54,978 bases of DNA from assembly GCA_900771365.1 (NCBI GenBank), contig CAAGNU010000097.1, positions 1 through 54,978 of the forward strand, read 5' to 3'. The stretch is from Bacteroidales bacterium. GTDB taxonomy: Bacteria > Bacteroidota > Bacteroidia > Bacteroidales > P3. A program made the position numbers and the translations under genes. Below are positions 38,893-47,593 of this stretch, in pieces. The notes under the pieces were generated by a model. It did not search any database. It saw only the letters and a program-made list of their open reading frames with translations, and was not told the DNA's origin. Position 1 is the stretch's first letter. The number at the start of each line of letters is the position of its first letter.

Positions 38893-41100
38893 ATGAAAAA
38901 GAACATCTTGATAGTGGTTTTGGCTCTGGTAGCCCTCACTGTTAGCTCATGCAAAAAGGAAGAGACGCTTTGCAACCAGCCTTTCAAAGGATATATGGAG
39001 GGCTCTAACGGCAAGACGCACTTGGTTAGCGACAACAATCTGAACCTGAAATGGGATGCGCCTTCTACGGAAGAGATATTAGTGCTGGCACAGCATGGGT
39101 CGGGCGACAACATGTATTACACTTCTGGCACTTTCCAAAACACAGAGGTCACAGAAGGCGGCACCAAAGCATATTTCGCTCTCCCAGCCGACGGGAGTAT
39201 CGACTGCCTCGAGGGCGACCATTTTATTGCCTACTATCCTAACGGTTACTGTAATTACACAACTGAGACGGTGAATACAGGAGAACAAGAATGGCGATGG
39301 AATAGTCTACATACTTATAGTCAGGGAACAGATGGTAGATGGTTCTATTATACGCAGAATGGACGTAAAATCTATGTATACGAAGACGACCCAAACTATG
39401 GCAGTTATCGAGATATAACGGCGACCGCCACCACAGTTGAGTCTATGACCATCCCTTATACGCAGTATTTTACGGACCTCAGCATGAGGAAGTTCCCCAT
39501 GCGCGGCGAGTCTGTTGGTGATGACCGCGAGCTACAGTTCCACAACCTTGCTGGTGGATTGGACCTGTTTCTTCAAGATGCTGGAGTCAACGTTACCCGC
39601 ATTGAGATTACAACAGACGACCAGCAGCTGTCAGGCAATTTCCAGATTAATGGTCCATATACTGGCGACAATGATAACCTCAACCGCGACTGGCACTACA
39701 TCCAGACCTCTACTATTTCTTCTTCATCCATCATGTCCGAAAACCAGAACGATAACAAGATTAATTTCGTCTGTGCAACGAATGAAGACCCCGACGGCGT
39801 GGATATCTCTAATGGCGAGCACTTCTACATCGCCATGCCTGTGGGTCAATACAATAGCTTCAATGTTGTCATCTACACTGATGATGGTCGTTGTGCTGTC
39901 CGCAAAATGACTTTGAATAGCGGTGCCACCTTAGATATCGAACGCAGCAAGCTCACACCTATCTCTTTCCGTCAGGATGACCTTCCCTTCAGAGAGGTTC
40001 CTGGCATCGTCCCTAACGGCAAATTCTCTGTCAGCGATACCACTCAGGTCTATTTCGCCCACGGAAACCTTTGGTGGGCACCTTACGGCGGTTCTCCTTG
40101 GCACGAAGAGCCAGGCGAGATTTATTCCGATCCAGTATGGTACATCGCATTTGAGCAGTTCGACAACTTCAGCTGGGGCACCGACCCCTACGGCCAAGGT
40201 AATGGCAACCCCTATAACTGGTATGGTGATATCCATCGAATCAGAACAACATCAGGTAGATATAATAATGTTCCAACCCAATTGGATTATTATGAGCTTT
40301 ATTGCTGGAACAACGGAACATCGGATAATTATGGAAGATATATTCCCACAAGTACAAGCGATCCCAATCTGTTGAGCGGAAGTTATGTGGAGTGGGGCTC
40401 ATTAGGCCTTGTGAATGGAACAAGCGTGGCGGGACAGTGGCGCACCCTGAAGGGCGGTCCCAATAGCGAATGGCACTACCTGCTCGTTGATAGAACTGTC
40501 GCAAACGGCCATGCACAGGCCTTTGCAAGTGCAACCGAAGGCGCTCGCTGGGCTGTAGTGCGTGTGGGTGGCGTGCCGGGTATGCTTATCTTCCCCGACG
40601 AATTTACTTGGCCAGCTTCCTTGAACAACAAGATTCCCACATATATTAATACGCCGCTCAAGGAAAATGATCAAAATATTGATTGTTGGAGTGATGATGT
40701 TCCCGACTATCAAATGGTTAGATCGACGCGCTCTCAGCGAGGCGACGACCAGCATGTCCCATGGGACACTCCCAGCATGACTTGCGAGTTCCGCCAGTTG
40801 GAAATGGCAGGCTTCGTGTTCCTTCCTTGCGTTGGTCTGCGCGAAGGTGACGGCATCCGTTATTGCGGCGGCATAGCCAACCCTAATGATGGCACTACTG
40901 GTAGTGGTTGGGGTGCAGACTTGCGCTATTATTCCGCTTCACCCAATGGTGATGGCGAAGCGTACTATATGGGTCTCAAACTCAGCGGTGATGACCGTAT
41001 GGAATTGATTGCTGGTGAGGCTAGTGATAATCCGGGCTCTTATAATACTCACGACCGTTACTATGGTCGAGCAGTGAGACTTGTCATGAATGTGAGATAA
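38893..41100 (+). CDS. Fimbrillin-like lipoprotein with FISUMP-like C-terminal domain (cassette 3)
   Basis: 735 residues from ATG 38893; MKKNILIVVLALVALTVSSC is the lipoprotein signal, while the in-frame ATG 38815 would add 26 residues before it. N-domain: GSNGKTHLVSDNNLNLKWD, FHNLAGGLDLFLQ, IEITTDDQQLSG, HFYIAMPVGQYNSFNVVI. C-domain (about 400-735): TQVYFAHGNLWWAP, QWRTLKGGPNSEWHYLLVDR, ARWAVVRVGGVPGMLIFPDEF, EAYYMGLK, YYGRAVRLVMNVR. Both domains align with the 33667 protein, so the two genes are diverged paralogues in opposite orientation around cassette 2. Outer-membrane surface location is inferred. Confidence 0.8.
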   Translation: MKKNILIVVLALVALTVSSCKKEETLCNQPFKGYMEGSNGKTHLVSDNNLNLKWDAPSTEEILVLAQHGSGDNMYYTSGTFQNTEVTEGGTKAYFALPADGSIDCLEGDHFIAYYPNGYCNYTTETVNTGEQEWRWNSLHTYSQGTDGRWFYYTQNGRKIYVYEDDPNYGSYRDITATATTVESMTIPYTQYFTDLSMRKFPMRGESVGDDRELQFHNLAGGLDLFLQDAGVNVTRIEITTDDQQLSGNFQINGPYTGDNDNLNRDWHYIQTSTISSSSIMSENQNDNKINFVCATNEDPDGVDISNGEHFYIAMPVGQYNSFNVVIYTDDGRCAVRKMTLNSGATLDIERSKLTPISFRQDDLPFREVPGIVPNGKFSVSDTTQVYFAHGNLWWAPYGGSPWHEEPGEIYSDPVWYIAFEQFDNFSWGTDPYGQGNGNPYNWYGDIHRIRTTSGRYNNVPTQLDYYELYCWNNGTSDNYGRYIPTSTSDPNLLSGSYVEWGSLGLVNGTSVAGQWRTLKGGPNSEWHYLLVDRTVANGHAQAFASATEGARWAVVRVGGVPGMLIFPDEFTWPASLNNKIPTYINTPLKENDQNIDCWSDDVPDYQMVRSTRSQRGDDQHVPWDTPSMTCEFRQLEMAGFVFLPCVGLREGDGIRYCGGIANPNDGTTGSGWGADLRYYSASPNGDGEAYYMGLKLSGDDRMELIAGEASDNPGSYNTHDRYYGRAVRLVMNVR

Positions 41101-41123
41101 TTGACATCCACTCGTCATATTTT

Positions 41124-41165
41124 AAAGCAGGGGGCAGCCTGATGCTGCCCCCTGCTTTGTTTTTC
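41124..41165 (+). terminator. Strong terminator of cassette 3
   Basis: A perfect 15-bp stem AAAGCAGGGGGCAGC / GCTGCCCCCTGCTTT (41124-41138 with 41144-41158), loop CTGAT, then GTTTTT. Confidence 0.92.
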
Positions 41166-41300
41166 ACCATTACTTAGGAAGGCGTCCTCCTTTTTCCGTA
41201 GTTCTGTTTTGATATACCTTTTCGATGAGGTCGCACGGGGAATAATAAATCGCAAACGTGTAGTTTGTTGTTGTAAAGTCCGAGTTTGCAGAGCGAACCC

Positions 41301-41420
41301 TTAGATGATGCCTTCGCGGAGGATGTCGTGGAGGTGGAGCACGCCGAGGTAGGAGCCTTGTGCGTCGAGGACGATGAGCTGGGTGATGCTGTGGGTGCGC
41401 ATGAGGTGGAGACGTGGCGC
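41301..41420 (-). pseudogene. kdsD: 3' fragment of arabinose-5-phosphate isomerase (KdsD/KpsF)
   Basis: On the minus strand, a frame ending TAA at 41301-41303 reads LHLMRTHSITQLIVLDAQGS then YLGVLHLHDILREGII. This is the second CBS domain and C-terminus of KdsD/KpsF isomerases, which supply arabinose-5-phosphate for KDO in LPS (compare the family ending GVLHxHDLLRxG). Only about 40 residues remain; the SIS domain and first CBS domain are absent. To the right the similarity stops where a copied block of the 18925 lipoprotein gene starts (41410-41519). So it is a truncated remnant, or an assembly join. No intact kdsD is present in the window. Confidence 0.8.
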
Positions 41421-41519
41421 ATCATCTTTGGAAGAAGTTCCCCACCATCGTCGAGCCCGAATTAAGAAGCTTAGGCTGGTTCGAAGACATGATTGAGTTT
41501 GAAGAGCCGTAGGTGACGA
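41410..41519. repeat. Dispersed duplication, copy B
   Basis: Matches 20022-20131 at 109 of 110 bases, same orientation. The block carries the last 34 codons and stop of the 18925 lipoprotein gene without its start, so it is not a gene here. At the left junction AGACGTGGCG is shared by the lipoprotein copy and the kdsD frame, a 10-bp microhomology. Confidence 0.95.
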
Positions 41520-41592
41520 TTAAGAATTAAAAATAAAAAATAAAGATTGGGACGAAGCCATCCGTGCTGCGACTCTTTAGTTGATAATTGTG
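41519..41592 (-). repeat. Intergenic inverted-repeat element, copy 10
   Basis: GATTAAGAATTAAAAATAAA words, a core GGGACGAAGCCATCCGTG and a right side ending in TTGATAATTG. It begins exactly where the duplicated block ends, so such an element may have been a recombination border. Confidence 0.6.
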
Positions 41593-41629
41593 GCAGAGCC
41601 ATACTTGGCCCCGCCCACAGAGCCACTAA

Positions 41630-44600
41630 TCACCGTAATAGTGTCACGGTGCCAGTATGGTGTTGGATGCCGTTTTCGGGATGGCGGTAGCGACAGAGAT
41701 ATACGTATGTGCCTTGTGGACAGGGGATGCCGTGGTAGGTGCCGTCCCAACCCTCGTTGATGTCTGTGCTGTGCCAAATCATGTCGCCCCATCGGGTGAA
41801 GATGGATAATTCAAAGTCTATGAGACGGGAGCTGCTAATAGTGAAGCGGTTGTTGGTGGGTGCGTCTGGTGTGAAGGTGTTAGGCATCCAGAAGTCCGCC
41901 ATTCGGCTGTGCAGCACAATCACATCGGTGTCGGAGCATCCGAAACTGTCGGCTACCACAAGAAGGACGGTCATGGAATCGCGTTGCATGTTGTAGGAGA
42001 AGAGGGTGAGGGAGTCGGTGCTCCACGCCGTGCCATCCAGATACCAGCAGCGCTGTGTTGCACCTGTGCTGATGTCGGTGAGAGTTATCTGGGCGTGCTC
42101 AGCATCGGCTGTCTCGGGGTTTGCTGAGGCGTTTGCCGACAGGACTGGTATGTCGGGTTTGAGGTATGTGGCCGTACTGCCGCAGAGGGTGTCGGAGGAG
42201 TAGTTGAGATAGAGGGTGTATAGCCGTTCGCCTGCACTTGATGTGGTGATGTGTGCGTCGTGCTCGTGTCCAGCGAGTGCCGAATCTGGTGGTGTGCAAC
42301 TCCAACGATAGCTGTCGCCTGTGCCTTGTGCGGTGAGGTGCATCAGATGGCTGTCGCAGGCAAAGCTGTCTATGATGGCGGCCATAGGCGATGCGATGAG
42401 GCTGAGGTTGAGGGTCAGCAGCCTAGGGCAGAAGGTTGTGTCGGCTTCATCGTAAAGTCCGAAGACGCCAGAGGTGTAATATACGCTATCTCGCCATACA
42501 CAGCTATCGCTGCAGACTGCGGTATCCGTCACCCATTGCTGCCGTGCCATTATAGTGAAGGGCAGGAGTACGCTGTCGCGGTAAGTTCCTAGACAGCTGT
42601 CTTCGTATGAGAAATAGGCGGTTGCCGTATAGTCTCCCGGGGCGAGGAAGGTCGTGTCGATTTCCGCAGAAAGAATGATAGGGTCACTTGCAGAGGGTTC
42701 ATCGAAATGGATTCTCCAAGAGATTTGTGTCAGCTCTTCGTAGGCCGCCGAGGCGGTGAAGTGTATCGTGTCGCCCGTGCAGAAACGGTTGTTGGTGCCG
42801 TCCAACATTGTGGCGGATATATCGTTGAGCCAAGCCATGCTGCTGAGGATGTCGGGTTTGGTGTGTGATATGGTGGTGCCGCAGAGTGTGTCGAAAGAGT
42901 AGGCCATATAGAGGCTGTAAGTGCGTGTCCCGCTGGGCGAGGTGGCGATAACCGAGTCGTGCTCGTGCCCCATGAGGTCTGGGTCGTTAGGAGAACTTGT
43001 CCATGTGTAGAAGTCTCCATCTCCCCGTGCGAATAGTAATATGAGGTGGCTGTCGCAGTCCTCGCTTGTTGCAATAGAAGGTGTTGCCCGTGGATATAAG
43101 TTCAGTATGTTGAGGGTCAGCAACTGGCAATTCGTGGTGTCGCTCACGTCGTACTGTGAGTAGGATCCTATGGCGGTATATGTCTGTCCGCGCCACAGGC
43201 ATTCGTCTCCGCACACTGAGGTGTCGCACATGGTATTATGGAACTGTTGAATGTGTATGGGGAGCGTGAGGGTGTCCTGCCGAATGCCCCGGCAGCCTGC
43301 AACTGTTGTAAAGATGACGGTCACAGTATAGTCTCCTGGTATCGTATAGACCATGTCGGTTTCGGCTTCTGACGAGGTCTGTCCATTACCCAGATGCCAG
43401 ACAATCTGGGTGCTGTCCTCGTTCACCGTCATGGCGCGGAAATGCAGGGTGTCGCCCGGGCAGAATCGGTTGTTGGTGCTGTCCAGCCGAATGGAGGGGG
43501 TGTCGTTCACCCATGCTAGAGGGTTGGAGAAATCGAGGGATGCCCCCAATGCGTATGAGTAGCTCTCGGCCTGCCCGATACCGTATAGGTGAGCATTAAA
43601 GCCGCCGTATGAGGATGCCAAAGTATGGCTGCCAGGACTGATTGCCAAGCGTGTGTAGACGTAATCTGGATGGTTAGGAATGGGGTGGAAGTCTGTGTCG
43701 GAGATGGGGGTGCCGTCGAGAGAGATGTGACCTATTGTCGAACTTTCAGTCGTGATGTTTGCATAGTGGTAGGTAGAGTAGGTGGAGACGAATGTGCTGA
43801 AGGCAATTTGTCTCAGCTGCTGTTCGATAGGGTGGACGACCAGCATCGAGGGGTCGCCCATTTGGGCGATGTGGCTGCCGTATTGCTGGCCGGTGAGGTA
43901 GAGGAAGACGCTCACGGGCTTGTCGCTCTCTAAGTAGGCGGCGGGCAGAGAGTCGCTCAGGATGTCTATCTCGGCAGTCTGGCGGGCTTGTAGCGTGCAG
44001 GTAGTGTCGGCGAAGGTGAAGGTGGTGTTGTCGGTGAGGGCGGTCACCCGCAGGAGGTCGTGTCTGCGACCCATTGAGGAAGTGACGATGAAGTGCCTAC
44101 CCCAATAGTCTATGGGAATGGACTGCTCGAAGATATGGTCGCCCGAAGCGTAGCCGCTTGGCACGTAGGCGCACTCGTGGCCAGAGAAGACCGCTATCGG
44201 CTTGTTGCAGTCCGTGGTCCACACATGCGTCCCCGAAAGGTCGAGGTTTTCCTCCCATTGGAACGCCTGTCCTGCTTGAAGCTGTATGGTGTGGACGGCT
44301 GTACCCGTGTCGCCAAGCTGGTAATGCACGGTGGTGTTGTTCTGTGTGGCGATGATGCAGAACTGGTTATCAACACCACCACTACCATGGAATTGATAAG
44401 ACTGTAGCACATAGTCGGTTCCGAGTGTGGGCGTAGGCAGCACACCTGTGATGTCGTGGCTGTAGTTGGTATGGTTAGAGGCGTAGAGCGACACGGGCTG
44501 GCTGGTTGTGACGTGCAATCCGCTCGTGTTGGTGTTGAAATAGTTGGTTCGACTTGGGATGGTCACCCGTGTCATCGAGTCAGGGGGGACGGTGAAGGAG

Positions 44601-44812
44601 AAGGAGTCCCCTCCGCAACTCACAGTGCCTGTTGCCGCCGTGGGGGCGGTGATGAGGAGTGAGAGGGTGTTAGGGTTAGAACTGGGCCTTTGGCGGTTGT
44701 TAGGCATAAATCCCACCCAGAAGTCGGTGCCCATGGTGGTATGGGTCTGGCCTTGTGCCAGGACGGCGGAAGCCAGCAACAGCATCAGTATGGTAAGTCT
44801 TTGTGCAGTCAT
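41630..44812 (-). CDS. IgGFc-binding-like adhesin with T9SS type B domain
   Basis: 1060 residues. Signal peptide MTAQRLTILMLLLASAVLAQ. Residues about 25-430 resemble the IgGFc-binding N-terminal domain of FCGBP-like proteins: TDFWVGFMPNNRQRPS, VTTSQPVSLYASN, DYWGRHFIVTSSMGR, SDKPVSVFLYLTGQQYGS. Several PKD/Ig-like modules with SIRLDSTNNRFCPGDTLHF and ATMLDGTNNRFCTGDTIHF repeats follow. The last about 90 residues are a T9SS type B domain: FWMPNTFTPDAPTNNRFT, LSIFTRWGDMIWHS, GWDGTYHGIPCPQGTYVY. It is likely surface-displayed and may bind mucin or glycoprotein. It shares overall design with the next gene upstream, suggesting duplication. The C-terminus also resembles that of the 20185 protein. 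Confidence 0.82.
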   Translation of the reverse strand: MTAQRLTILMLLLASAVLAQGQTHTTMGTDFWVGFMPNNRQRPSSNPNTLSLLITAPTAATGTVSCGGDSFSFTVPPDSMTRVTIPSRTNYFNTNTSGLHVTTSQPVSLYASNHTNYSHDITGVLPTPTLGTDYVLQSYQFHGSGGVDNQFCIIATQNNTTVHYQLGDTGTAVHTIQLQAGQAFQWEENLDLSGTHVWTTDCNKPIAVFSGHECAYVPSGYASGDHIFEQSIPIDYWGRHFIVTSSMGRRHDLLRVTALTDNTTFTFADTTCTLQARQTAEIDILSDSLPAAYLESDKPVSVFLYLTGQQYGSHIAQMGDPSMLVVHPIEQQLRQIAFSTFVSTYSTYHYANITTESSTIGHISLDGTPISDTDFHPIPNHPDYVYTRLAISPGSHTLASSYGGFNAHLYGIGQAESYSYALGASLDFSNPLAWVNDTPSIRLDSTNNRFCPGDTLHFRAMTVNEDSTQIVWHLGNGQTSSEAETDMVYTIPGDYTVTVIFTTVAGCRGIRQDTLTLPIHIQQFHNTMCDTSVCGDECLWRGQTYTAIGSYSQYDVSDTTNCQLLTLNILNLYPRATPSIATSEDCDSHLILLFARGDGDFYTWTSSPNDPDLMGHEHDSVIATSPSGTRTYSLYMAYSFDTLCGTTISHTKPDILSSMAWLNDISATMLDGTNNRFCTGDTIHFTASAAYEELTQISWRIHFDEPSASDPIILSAEIDTTFLAPGDYTATAYFSYEDSCLGTYRDSVLLPFTIMARQQWVTDTAVCSDSCVWRDSVYYTSGVFGLYDEADTTFCPRLLTLNLSLIASPMAAIIDSFACDSHLMHLTAQGTGDSYRWSCTPPDSALAGHEHDAHITTSSAGERLYTLYLNYSSDTLCGSTATYLKPDIPVLSANASANPETADAEHAQITLTDISTGATQRCWYLDGTAWSTDSLTLFSYNMQRDSMTVLLVVADSFGCSDTDVIVLHSRMADFWMPNTFTPDAPTNNRFTISSSRLIDFELSIFTRWGDMIWHSTDINEGWDGTYHGIPCPQGTYVYLCRYRHPENGIQHHTGTVTLLR

Positions 44813-44865
44813 TCTTAATTGAAAATTGATAATTAGGCGGGAGCCGTCAGTTCACAGTTCACAGT
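44813..44865 (-). repeat. Intergenic inverted-repeat element, copy 11
   Basis: Left words AATTGAAAATTGATAATT, core AGGCGGGAGCCGTCAGTTC, right words CACAGTTCACAGTTCAC. The core and right arm closely match copy 8 (GGCGGAAGCCATCAGTTC). It separates two T9SS cargo genes. Confidence 0.8.
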
Positions 44866-47466
44866 TCACATCCGAAGCACTTCTATCACCCCTTGGTGCT
44901 GGGTGTAGATATTCACGCCGTGGGCTTTGAAGATGAAAAAGTAGGTGCCTGCGGGGATGCGTTCGGAGGCGGGGTCCCACCAGTCTTCTTCGCGTGAGAT
45001 GTTCTTTCGGTGATAGATTTGGTGACCTGAGCGGTCGTAGATGGTGAGCTCGTTGTATTTGAAGCAGTTGTTCTCTATCAGTCCGCCGATGGTGAATCGG
45101 TCGTTCACGCCGTCGCCGTTGGGCGTGACGACGTTGCCGAAGGTGAGTGCTGTGTCGCAGTGGTCGCCGTCCCAATAGATATAGAGGCTGTAGTGGATGG
45201 TGCTGTCGCAGCCCGCCTCGTTGTAGGTGGTGTGTATGTAGTCGTTGATGGTGTCGTTGAAGAGGGTGTCGCAGGCAAACCACGGCAGCTGGCTCTCGAC
45301 GATGGTGTCGTAGATGTGCGCCTCGCTGTTGGGGATGATGCTGACGATGTAGGTCAGCAGGCTGTCCGTCCCGCTGCCGTCCGAGATGGTCACGCTCTGT
45401 GTGCCCTCGTCATAGAAGATGAGGGGCTCGATGGCCGAGTGGGGGCCGTGGTCGATAGGGATGGTGAAGGGCAGCTGGCTCGGGCAGATGTAGTAGTAGA
45501 TAGTGTCTCGCCAGATGATGTGGAGGTTGTAGTGGATCACGCTGTCGCAGCCGAGAATGTTTTGGTCAACGAAGAGGAAGTTGCTGACAGGCCTGGAGAA
45601 AGTGCTGTCGCGATAGCTCCAGGGAAGGTGGCGGCCGTCGATGGTGTCGTAGAGCGTGGTGTCGCTGTCGGGCAGGAGGGTGACGATGTAGGTGACGATG
45701 CTGTCGCAGTCGTGGCTGCCCGCGTAGCGCTGGTTGCAGCTGCCAGCGGTGTCGAAGGTGCAGCCGTTGATGGTGAAAGGCAGCTGGTTGCGGCAGAGCT
45801 GGTATTCCACGGTGTCATAGACCTCGTTGTTTGCGGGGCGGACGAAGATATAGACCGAGTCGAGGAGGGTGTCGTGGCAGCCTCCCACGCTGCGTCCCTG
45901 CAGGTAGTACCAGCCTGTGGAGCGTGCGTCGGTGAGGATGACGATGCTGTCGCCTGGGGTGGGGATGCGGATGTTGCTGTTAGGCCCTGTGAAATGGAGG
46001 TTCGTCACGTTGCGATAGGCGTATCGGAAATGGATGCTGTCGCCTGAGTTGAACTCGGTGAAGCCCATGTCGAACTTGAGGTAGGCCTCGGGGGCAAAGG
46101 GGCTGTGGCAGGTGTAGAAGCGGCTGCCCTCGCCGAACTTGTAGGTATAGACGTGGAGCCAGCCGGTATCGACCGAGACGTGGAGGCGTTCGACGGAGTC
46201 GGTGTAGTATGCCCAATAGGGCCATACGAAGGATGAGTCGAAGTGCCTCTGTATGGAATGGTTGAGGTCGGAGGGGAGCGGGTTGCCGTTTTCGAGGAGA
46301 TGCTCACAGGCTCTCTCTGATCCGAAGAAGATGTAGTTGAACTTCGAGGCGGTATCGACGGGGCAGGTGGCGGCAATCTGGCGCCAGCCTGTGCAGTCGA
46401 AGGCGGGCACTGGGGTGGCGCTGGGCCGCTTGTTGTGGTACAGCACTTGATAGACGGCTATGGGCTTGTCGCTTTCGATGCCACCCAAGTAGCTCATGTA
46501 GCCCGAGCCCGCGTATGGGATAGTGTGGCGATATACGCCACGGCAGAGGGTGCCGGAGCCGCCCCATCCCGCCGTCCAATGGTATGTGGTGCTGTCGTAG
46601 AGCGCGGTGATCATAAAGGAGACGGAGTCGTATGCTGCCGAGCTGCCGAGGAAGGGGGCGTGCATCGCCTCGCGCGAGAAGTAGTACTGGGTGCCGAGGA
46701 AGTGGACGGGCACAATCTGGTCGCCCGAAGGCGCGGGCATGTCGCCGTAGATGGTGTAGTTCCCCTCGTCGCTGCTGTTCACCGCTATGGGCTTGTTGGA
46801 ACGGATGATGGTGCCGTTGAGGCTGCCGTGGCGGCACCAGATATAGAGTCCGCTGCCCGTGCTGTCGGGCACGGTATCGTTGCGGGCGATGTAGCATTGT
46901 CCGCGTTGCAGCAATAGGGTGTCGTATGTCCAGCTTGAGGGCGTATCCCATCCAGGTCTTGAGACAGGCACCTCTAAGACGACCACGGTGCTGTCCTCGG
47001 TGGCAATCAGCTCGATGCTGTTGTGCAGGTAGTAATAATCAATCATGTCGTGCTGGGCGGGCACGAGGAAGTGGGTGCCGAGGGCGGTGCTGCCTTTGAG
47101 GCAGTAGCGTTCACCGAGGGTGCGCATGTCGTCGATAAACACGTCATACACGCAGCTCACCGAGGCCGTGGCGTGGACGTGTATGCCGCGATACTGTGCG
47201 CTGTTGGGTGTGTAGCTGCCTGGGTTGCCGAGGAGGTAGCGGTGGTGCTGCTGCACGCCCATGCTGAAGGTGTCGTAGGTGGAGGCGGACGAGTAGATCT
47301 TCTCCACAACGATGGTGGCCGCCGTGTCGTAGCTTTGGAACTCCAGGCGGTGTGTGATGCTCTCAGGACTGCTCACGGCGGGTAGGGCAAACCAGAACAC
47401 GGTATCTACTTGCGCGTGGCAGAGGTTGGCACCCAATAGCAGAATAATTGCAAAAAATCGTTTCAT
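44866..47466 (-). CDS. IgGFc-binding-like protein with gliding-motility (T9SS type B) C-terminus
   Basis: 866 residues from ATG at 47466 (MKRFFAIILLLGANLCHAQ signal peptide); an upstream in-frame ATG adds five residues. Residues about 20-420 are FCGBP/IgGFc-like: VDTVFWFALPAVSS, HATASVSCVYDVFID, GTHFLVPAQHDMIDYYY, SNKPIAVNSSDEGN, ESDKPIAVYQVLYHNK. Then come repeated CDSxxxYxxxL modules (HDCDSIVTYIVTLLPDSD, GCDSVIHYNLHI, GCDSTIHYSLYI). The end is a classical gliding-motility-associated domain: GNVVTPNGDGVNDRFTIGG, ELTIYDRSGHQIYH, GTYFFIFKAHG. Predicted to be surface-attached through T9SS. It forms a cargo cluster with the two neighbours and PorX. Confidence 0.83.
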   Translation of the reverse strand: MKRFFAIILLLGANLCHAQVDTVFWFALPAVSSPESITHRLEFQSYDTAATIVVEKIYSSASTYDTFSMGVQQHHRYLLGNPGSYTPNSAQYRGIHVHATASVSCVYDVFIDDMRTLGERYCLKGSTALGTHFLVPAQHDMIDYYYLHNSIELIATEDSTVVVLEVPVSRPGWDTPSSWTYDTLLLQRGQCYIARNDTVPDSTGSGLYIWCRHGSLNGTIIRSNKPIAVNSSDEGNYTIYGDMPAPSGDQIVPVHFLGTQYYFSREAMHAPFLGSSAAYDSVSFMITALYDSTTYHWTAGWGGSGTLCRGVYRHTIPYAGSGYMSYLGGIESDKPIAVYQVLYHNKRPSATPVPAFDCTGWRQIAATCPVDTASKFNYIFFGSERACEHLLENGNPLPSDLNHSIQRHFDSSFVWPYWAYYTDSVERLHVSVDTGWLHVYTYKFGEGSRFYTCHSPFAPEAYLKFDMGFTEFNSGDSIHFRYAYRNVTNLHFTGPNSNIRIPTPGDSIVILTDARSTGWYYLQGRSVGGCHDTLLDSVYIFVRPANNEVYDTVEYQLCRNQLPFTINGCTFDTAGSCNQRYAGSHDCDSIVTYIVTLLPDSDTTLYDTIDGRHLPWSYRDSTFSRPVSNFLFVDQNILGCDSVIHYNLHIIWRDTIYYYICPSQLPFTIPIDHGPHSAIEPLIFYDEGTQSVTISDGSGTDSLLTYIVSIIPNSEAHIYDTIVESQLPWFACDTLFNDTINDYIHTTYNEAGCDSTIHYSLYIYWDGDHCDTALTFGNVVTPNGDGVNDRFTIGGLIENNCFKYNELTIYDRSGHQIYHRKNISREEDWWDPASERIPAGTYFFIFKAHGVNIYTQHQGVIEVLRM

Positions 47467-47519
47467 ATTAATAAGACGCAAAAACGGCTATTTTGCTGCA
47501 AAAAGGTATCATAAAAAAT

Positions 47520-47593
47520 GTTAAATATGAATTGCGGAATGCGAAAAGTGGCTTCTGCCCAATTCTCAATTCCCAATTCAAGTGGCTGCAGCT
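47520..47593 (-). repeat. Intergenic inverted-repeat element, copy 12
   Basis: GAATTGCGGAATGCGAAAAG then GGCTTCTGCCCAATTCTCAA and TTCCCAATTC. Positions 47550-47578 match copy 9 at 27 of 29 bases in the same orientation. Confidence 0.8.

Larger units (their letters stand above)
41101..41629. other. Rearranged intergenic stretch
   Basis: Between cassette 3 and the 41630 gene lie, in order, a terminator, about 135 bp without recognisable content, the kdsD fragment, the duplicated block and a hairpin element. No intact gene is present. Confidence 0.75.

Noticed and set aside
41174..41425. 83-residue minus-strand Ser/Thr-rich frame
   Set aside because: It is out of frame with the kdsD remnant, which gives a far better match to a known family.
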